DNA from: CAITSH01 sp945892985
Lineage (GTDB): Bacteria; Pseudomonadota; Gammaproteobacteria; Burkholderiales; SG8-39
Assembly: GCA_945892985.1 (NCBI GenBank)
Contig: CAMDDU010000018.1
Coordinates: forward strand, 1-64,000
Length of the DNA: 64,000 nucleotides
Reading direction: 5' to 3'
Notes under the pieces: generated by a model
The model's database searches: none
Told to the model about the DNA's origin: nothing
Seen by the model: the letters and a program-made list of their open reading frames with translations, nothing else
Shown here: piece by piece, positions 59,559 through 64,000 of the stretch
Layout of the letters: each line of letters begins with the position of its first letter
Position numbering within the stretch: position 1 is the stretch's first letter
Position numbers and translations under genes: made by a program

Positions 59559-60062
59559 TTACTTCAGGGTGGAGAGTTCCTTTTGCAGCGCCTGGATGTT
59601 TTTCTGGTGCTGGTCTACCCTGTCCTTGAACGGCTGCAAACGTTCCGTCACCTTGGCGAAATTGCGCTCGTCGCCATTGCGCACCTGCTCCTGCTCGACG
59701 AGCTTCTGCTGCGCGTCCTTGAGAAACTGCTGCTCTGCGCCGAGTTCGGTTTGCAGTATCTTTCGTCTGCCGTCGTCGCGCGACTTTTGCGTCGCGACAT
59801 CCACGCGCGGAAAGCCCGCCGGTGTCGGTGTCGTGGCGGCACGTGACGTCTGGCCAGCCGGGGCGGCCGGTATCGGCGGCACCACCGAAACCTCCCGGCT
59901 TACAGCCGTGCATTTTTTGCCCGACATCTCTTCCTTGACGTTGGTGTAAGTCGAACGCCCGTTTTCGTCCTTGCACAAATAAGTTGTGCCGGCACCTTGC
60001 GCCATCGACCAGGAGCTGGCGCAGATCAGAACCAAAACACTTATATAGCGCATGACATTCAT
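59559..60062 (-). CDS. Exported DUF4124 domain protein with coiled-coil tail
   Basis: A protein of about 167 residues from ATG 60062 (the frame is open to 60092, and ATG 60053 is possible). It has a Sec signal peptide ending near SMAQG. The DUF4124-like motif is 'TYLCKDENGRSTYTNVKEEM' with 'GKKC' after it, and the last ~75 residues form a charged coiled coil ('FLKDAQQKLVEQEQVRNGDE'). It sits between glnA and ntrB, a position common in betaproteobacteria. Function unknown; a link to nitrogen control is only positional. Confidence 0.78.
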   Translation of the reverse strand: MNVMRYISVLVLICASSWSMAQGAGTTYLCKDENGRSTYTNVKEEMSGKKCTAVSREVSVVPPIPAAPAGQTSRAATTPTPAGFPRVDVATQKSRDDGRRKILQTELGAEQQFLKDAQQKLVEQEQVRNGDERNFAKVTERLQPFKDRVDQHQKNIQALQKELSTLK

Positions 60063-60149
60063 CAGGAAATCGCCCGAGCGACACATCATCAAAAGAGTGC
60101 ATGAAGTCTAGGCCAGAACCCACGTGATTTCAAACCTTTTACGGCTGCA

Positions 60150-60181
60150 TTAATGAAAACGGGGGCAGCAATGCCCCCGTT
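60150..60181 (-). terminator. Intrinsic terminator downstream of glnA
   Basis: On the minus strand AACGGGGGCA and TGCCCCCGTT form a perfect 10-bp stem with a 4-nt loop, followed by TTTTCATT. It lies 24 bp after the glnA stop, so ntrBC may be only partly expressed from the glnA promoter. Confidence 0.85.
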
Positions 60182-60204
60182 GGAAAAAACATCCAAACAT
60201 TTGA

Positions 60205-61620
60205 TTACAGACTGTAATACATATCAAACTCGATAGGATGCGTGGTCATGCGGAAACGCGTGACCTCGTCCATCTTGAGTGTGATGTAGGCATCGAGCAT
60301 ATCGTCGGAGAACACACCACCCTTGGTCAGAAAAGCGCGATCTTTGTCGAGTTCGGCCAGGGCCTGATCGAGCGAATGGCAGACGGTCGGAACCTTTGCC
60401 GCTTCTTCCGGCGGCAGGTGATACAAGTCCTTGTCGATCGGCTCGCCCGGATGGATTTTGTTCTGCACACCATCGAGGCCTGCCATCAACAACGCGGCAA
60501 ACGCCATGTAGGGGTTGGCAGTGGGATCCGGAAAACGAACCTCTACACGACGCCCCTTGGGATCGGTGACATAGGGAATACGGCAGGCCGCCGAACGATT
60601 GCGCGCAGAGTAAGCCAGGTTGATCGGCGCCTCGAAGCCCGGAACCAGGCGCTTGTAGCTGTTGGTGCCCGGGTTGGTGATGGCGTTGAGCGCCTTGGCG
60701 TGCTTGATCACACCGCCGATGTAATGCAACGCAAAATCCGACAGACCGGCGTAACCGTCGCCGGCAAACAGGTTTTTGCCGTCCTTCCATACCGACTGGT
60801 GCACGTGCATGCCCGAACCATTGTCGCCCACAACCGGCTTGGGCATGAACGTGGCGGTCTTGCCATAGGACGCGGCAACCATGTGGACCGTGTACTTGAG
60901 AATCTGGTTCCAGTCGGCTCGTTTTACCAGGCTGTTGAAACGCGTGCCGATTTCGCACTGGCCGGCCGTGGCGACTTCGTGGTGATGCACCTCGACTTCA
61001 ACGCCCTGCGCTTCGAGCGCAAGCGACATCGCGTTACGGATGTCCTGCAGCGTATCGGTCGGCGGAACGGGGAAGTAACCGCCCTTTACCGGGGCGCGGT
61101 GCGCCATGTTGCCGCCGTCATACTCGATGCCGCTCGACCAAGGCGCCTCTTCGGAACTGATTTTCACGAAGGAGCCGGACATGTCCGCACCCCAGGTGAC
61201 GGAATCAAAAATGAAAAATTCCGGTTCGGGACCAAAGTAAGCCACATCGCCCAGGCCGCTGGACTTGAGGTAAGCCTCGGCGCGCTTGGCAAGCGAGCGC
61301 GGATCGCGGTCATACCCTTTGCCGGTGGACGGCTCGATCACATCGCAGGTGATGTTAAGTGTGGTTTCATCGGTGAACGGATCAATGCGCGCCGAATCCG
61401 GATCCGGATACAACAGCATGTCTGAGGCTTCAATACCCTTCCAGCCGGCGATCGAGGAGCCGTCGAAGGCATGGCCGTTGTCGAACTTGTCCTGGGTGAA
61501 CTGATGATGCGGCACCTGGACGTGCTGTTCCTTACCCCTGGTATCGGTGAAACGGATGTCAACGAACTTGACTTCCTGATCCTTGATCATCTTCAGTACA
61601 TCGGCGGCAGACAATGCCAT
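60205..61620 (-). CDS. glnA: Glutamine synthetase type I
   Basis: A 471-residue GSI making glutamine from glutamate, ammonia and ATP. 'FDGSSIAGWKGIEASDMLL' opens the catalytic region, 'NGSGMHVHQSVWKDGKNLF' binds metal, and 'NRSAACRIPYV' follows. The adenylylation region 'DKDLYHLPPEEAAKVPTV' keeps the regulatory Tyr (near 400). A dedicated sigma-54 promoter and NtrC sites precede it. Confidence 0.98.
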   Translation of the reverse strand: MALSAADVLKMIKDQEVKFVDIRFTDTRGKEQHVQVPHHQFTQDKFDNGHAFDGSSIAGWKGIEASDMLLYPDPDSARIDPFTDETTLNITCDVIEPSTGKGYDRDPRSLAKRAEAYLKSSGLGDVAYFGPEPEFFIFDSVTWGADMSGSFVKISSEEAPWSSGIEYDGGNMAHRAPVKGGYFPVPPTDTLQDIRNAMSLALEAQGVEVEVHHHEVATAGQCEIGTRFNSLVKRADWNQILKYTVHMVAASYGKTATFMPKPVVGDNGSGMHVHQSVWKDGKNLFAGDGYAGLSDFALHYIGGVIKHAKALNAITNPGTNSYKRLVPGFEAPINLAYSARNRSAACRIPYVTDPKGRRVEVRFPDPTANPYMAFAALLMAGLDGVQNKIHPGEPIDKDLYHLPPEEAAKVPTVCHSLDQALAELDKDRAFLTKGGVFSDDMLDAYITLKMDEVTRFRMTTHPIEFDMYYSL

Positions 61621-61766
61621 TTTTTTCTCCTAAAGTGCGGGTTACGTGAAAATCGTCGGACGGGGGGCCTGATTGGGCGTATGAGCAAAGTCACCAAACA
61701 TCATCTGCGAACGTACTCTGCCTGTGTATATTTCCAAACACATTGTGAGTAAGTCGAATAGAAATC

Positions 61767-61782
61767 AGCAGAAAGCATGCCA
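61767..61782 (-). promoter_or_regulatory. Sigma-54 promoter of glnA
   Basis: Minus strand TGGCATGCTTTCTGCT has GG-N10-GC spacing and only one clear mismatch (C for T before TGC) to TGGCAC-N5-TTGCA/T. It is about 147 bp before the glnA ATG, and transcription would start near 61757. Three NtrC-like sites lie 90-165 bp upstream of that. Confidence 0.8.
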
Positions 61783-61846
61783 CCGTCAAAAACAGGGGCG
61801 ATCATTGTGCCACAAGCCTGCACGCTGAATTAGCTCCCACTTGTCC

Positions 61847-61921
61847 GCACCATTATGGTGCTCTTGTGTCGAATAATGCAATATTACGGTGCGAACGCGG
61901 ACAGTCGCACCATAAAGGTTC
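61847..61921. promoter_or_regulatory. NtrC enhancer: three phased binding sites
   Basis: Site 1, GCACCATTATGGTGC (61847-61861), is a perfect 15-bp palindrome matching NtrC sites of enteric glnA. Site 2 (61878-61892, GCAATATTACGGTGC) and site 3 (61907-61921, GCACCATAAAGGTTC) are weaker. Centres are 31 and 29 bp apart, about three turns each, so all lie on one DNA face. They serve glnA; the rhodanese gene starts 34 bp beyond them but shows no sigma-54 promoter. Confidence 0.75.
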
Positions 61922-61955
61922 ATTTTTACAATCTACTGAAAGATTCAAACTTTTT

Positions 61956-62408
61956 ATGGAAACGCCTGAAACCCTGTTTGAAAAAGCCCGGCAGCGCGCC
62001 CTTGAAGCGCGCTTGCCGTATGCCGGCGCCTTGCTAGCAGATGAAGCACAAGCCCTGTTGCAATCGAATGTCGGCGCGCGCTTGGTGGATGTGCGCACAA
62101 AAGCAGAACTCGAATGGGTCGGCCGGGTGCCGGGCGCAATCGAAATCGAGTGGAACAGCTGGCCCGGCAGCCAACCCAATGCCAACTTCATCGCGCAATT
62201 GCAGGCGGCGGTGCCGGCCGGCACCCCCTTGCTGTTCATGTGCCGCAGCGGCGTTCGCTCACACAATGCCGCGACTGCCGCAACGCAGGCCGGATTTGCG
62301 CAGAGTATTAATGTGCTGCAGGGATTTGAGGGCGACAAGGATCCGCTGGGCCAGCGCAACAACATTGGCGGGTGGCGCAAAGCCGGCCTGCCCTGGACGC
62401 AGTCATAA
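61956..62408 (+). CDS. Rhodanese-like domain protein
   Basis: A 150-residue single rhodanese domain. The active-site loop is in 'LLFMCRSGVRSHNAA' with the catalytic Cys, and 'LVDVRTKAELEWVGRVPGA' is the first half of the fold. Sulfurtransferase or phosphatase-like activity is a family inference. Start at 61956 has a weak GAAAG site; the frame is open to 61866. Divergent from glnA. Confidence 0.85.
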   Translation: METPETLFEKARQRALEARLPYAGALLADEAQALLQSNVGARLVDVRTKAELEWVGRVPGAIEIEWNSWPGSQPNANFIAQLQAAVPAGTPLLFMCRSGVRSHNAATAATQAGFAQSINVLQGFEGDKDPLGQRNNIGGWRKAGLPWTQS

Positions 62409-62657
62409 ATACGCCTGAAAATCCGGACGCCTGGCCGTTGCACTATTCCTGCAACACAAGTAGGCGAAGACGCCCGATTACCGCCTGATCAATGCGCCAG
62501 GGACTTTTGACGCCACCTGCTTCGCCCAGGAATGGCGCGATGACGCTGGTCGCCCGACCAGGACTGGCCGCGGATGACACACCCGATGCGGGGGCCCGAC
62601 TCGCAGACAACGTGGTCAAGCTCAGACACCGACATCGCATTTAAAAAGGAGAACGCA
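62409..62657. other. Intergenic region before cynS
   Basis: No gene recognised. CTGGTCG-CC-CGACCAG (62546-62561) is a palindrome with 7-bp arms that could be an operator for the cynS-TRAP region. The ribosome site of cynS (AAAAAGGAGAA) ends the region. Confidence 0.4.
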
Positions 62658-63131
62658 ATGAAAAAATCCACCAGCCTGATGAAACCGATGAAACGCGGGG
62701 ACATCACCGACCTCGTCGCCTTTAGCAAGATCACCCTGGGCATCAAATGGGCCGCCGTGGCCAAAAAAATCGACCAAAGCAAAGAATAGGCCACCGCCGC
62801 CTGCCTCGGCCAGATGCAAATGACGCAAAAACAGGCCGAAACGGTGGGCAAGATTTTCGACCTGCCCGAAGAGGCCGTGCTTATACTGCAGACAGCCCCC
62901 TACAAGGGTTCAATGCCGACTGCCATTCCGACCGACCCGCCGATCTACCGCTGGCACGAAATCGTCAGCGTCTACGGCACCACCATCAAGGAACTGATTC
63001 ACGAGGAGTTCGGCGACGGCATCATGAGCGCGATCGACTTCTCCATGGACATACAGCGCCAGCCCGATCCGAAAGGAGACCGGGTGCATGTCGAACTGTC
63101 GGGCAAGTTCCTGCCTTACAGGACGTATTGA
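62658..63131 (+). pseudogene. cynS: Cyanate hydratase, interrupted by an in-frame TAG
   Basis: From ATG 62658 (strong AAGGAGAA site) 43 codons encode a cyanase-like N-terminus ending 'AKKIDQSKE', then TAG (62787-62789). The same frame continues 'ATAACLGQMQMTQKQAETVG' and the full cyanase C-terminal domain: 'IYRWHEI' (Arg and Glu), 'VYGTTIKELIHEEFGDG' and 'IMSAIDF' (Ser) match the catalytic residues. Family members usually have Trp or another large residue where the TAG falls, so TGG to TAG is the simplest change. Total length with the stop read through is 157, the usual size. An ATG at 62814 could allow reinitiation without the N-terminal bundle. Confidence 0.88.
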
Positions 63132-63261
63132 AGCCGGACGCGGTTTGGCCGCGCCGGTTTGATTCCGCGCGAATGGGTGGGCAGCCTTTGGGCCACTGCT
63201 CATCGCGCGGTGATTGCATGCCACAAATGCTGTTTTCTTATCATTCTTTTCCGGAGGCATT

Positions 63262-64000
63262 ATGAATCGCAGAAAATTCCTGACCCAAGCCGGTGCCGGC
63301 GTCATCACCTCGGCGGCAGCGGCACAAGCGGTCGCCCAGGCCCCCTCCCTGCCCGAGGTACGCTGGCGCTGCGCTTCGAGCTTTCCCAAGAGCCTCGATA
63401 CCATTTACGGCGGCGGCGAGACTATCGCCAAGCGCGTTGCTGCCATCACCGGCGGCAAGTTCCAGATCCGCGTGTTCGGTGCGGGCGAGATCGTGCCGGC
63501 CTTCGGCACGGTCGACGCGGTGCAGCAGGGCACGGTCGAGTGCACGCATACGGCGAGTTATTACTTCGTCGGCAAGAACAAGACCTTCGCCTTTGACACC
63601 ACGCTGCCCTTCGGCATGAACCAGCGCCAGCAAAACGCCTGGATCTACTACGGTGGCGGACTGGAACTGGTGCGCGAGTTCTTCCGCGAGTTCAACATCA
63701 TTTCCTTCCCGGCCGGCAACACCGGCTGCCAGATGGGCGGTTGGTTCAGGAAGGAAGTGAAGACCGTCAAGGACCTGAAGGGCATCAAGATGCGCATCGC
63801 CGGACTCGGCGGCGAAGTCATGGCACGACTGGGAGCGGTTCCGCAGCAGCTTCCCGGCGGCGACATTTACCCGGCGCTTGAGCGCGGTACCATCGACGCC
63901 GCTGAATGGGTTGGCCCTTACGACGACGAGAAACTCGGCTTTTACAAGATCGCCCCACATTACTACTACCCCGGCTGGTGGGAAGCCGACTCAATGTATT
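63262..64000 (+). CDS. TRAP transporter solute-binding protein DctP, partial
   Basis: The first 246 codons of a TRAP binding protein continue beyond the window. 'MNRRKFLTQAGAG' is a Tat-type signal ('RRKFL'), with cleavage near AVAQA. The mature part has 'WRCASSFPKSLDTIYGGGE' and 'TASYYFVGKNKTFAFDTTLP', and the conserved 'LKGIKMRIAGLGGEVMARLG' of the TakP/2-oxo-acid subgroup. The ribosome site is GGAGG. Its permeases presumably follow outside the window; the dctQM pair at 33960-35944 is another, less likely partner. Confidence 0.9.
   Translation, partial: MNRRKFLTQAGAGVITSAAAAQAVAQAPSLPEVRWRCASSFPKSLDTIYGGGETIAKRVAAITGGKFQIRVFGAGEIVPAFGTVDAVQQGTVECTHTASYYFVGKNKTFAFDTTLPFGMNQRQQNAWIYYGGGLELVREFFREFNIISFPAGNTGCQMGGWFRKEVKTVKDLKGIKMRIAGLGGEVMARLGAVPQQLPGGDIYPALERGTIDAAEWVGPYDDEKLGFYKIAPHYYYPGWWEADSMY

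Noticed and set aside
60238..61425. A 395-codon plus-strand frame opposite glnA
   Set aside because: Antisense of a highly conserved gene; Arg/His-rich composition and no ribosome site.
62787..62789. Amber recoding (pyrrolysine-like) in cynS
   Set aside because: There is no sign of a pyl system in the window and cyanase is not a known recoded family; a nonsense mutation or error is simpler.

Overview
The window looks like a chromosome segment of a betaproteobacterium, probably Burkholderiales-like. The evidence is a tkt-gap-pgk-pyk block, an fba-purE-purC-sua5 block, the aceE-aceF-lpd cluster carrying a proteasome-like (BPH-type) gene, argA next to yggX, a glnA-ntrB-ntrC arrangement, a TctABC (Bug-type) transporter, and high-GC coding bias throughout. 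No phage, integrase, transposase, rRNA or CRISPR array was seen.

Layout. 1-1.2 kb: tRNA-Ala(CGC) and a SapC-family gene. 1.2-4.9 kb (minus): fba-purE-purC-sua5. 5.1-13.6 kb (minus): a catabolic island with an Old Yellow Enzyme-like reductase, TetR regulator, cupin, DUF993 aldolase-like protein, a deletion scar, a beta-hydroxyacid dehydrogenase and TctABC; three similar TTAA-N8-TTAA palindromes sit at its putative promoters. 13.7-19.6 kb (minus): tkt-gap-pgk-pyk. 19.8-22.9 kb (plus): a second beta-hydroxyacid dehydrogenase, nudC and a speD-speE fusion. 23.0-24.2 kb: dadA.

24.3-37.6 kb is a sugar or sugar-acid catabolic cluster: FAH-family hydrolase, two SDRs, a FadR-type GntR regulator, a complete sugar ABC importer, an IlvD/Edd dehydratase, TRAP permeases and a UxaA-type dehydratase. 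The gene set fits a non-phosphorylative route (sugar to lactone/aldonate to 2-keto-3-deoxy acid to diketo acid to pyruvate plus a hydroxyacid); the sugar cannot be read from sequence. 37.6-43.3 kb: DUF4189 protein, typA, rsmE, argA, yggX, phoU. 43.3-50.6 kb (minus): aceE, aceF, BPH-like Ntn hydrolase, lpd and rpiA, with two ATGA stop/start overlaps. 50.9-56.9 kb (plus): folD, prlC, a DUF4124-glutaredoxin fusion, xth and an ApbA-like oxidoreductase. 57.0-61.9 kb (minus): glnA, a DUF4124 protein, ntrB and ntrC, with a sigma-54 promoter and phased NtrC-like sites before glnA. 61.9-64 kb (plus): rhodanese protein, a cynS gene with an in-frame amber stop, and a TRAP solute-binding protein cut by the window end.

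Points most worth attention: the island placed between pyk and fba with its apparent TetR operators; a scar joining an amidohydrolase N-terminus to what looks like a Bug-protein C-terminus; the amber codon in cynS; the proteasome-like gene translationally coupled to lpd; a 35-nt palindromic element seen four times between genes; and the glnA enhancer region.
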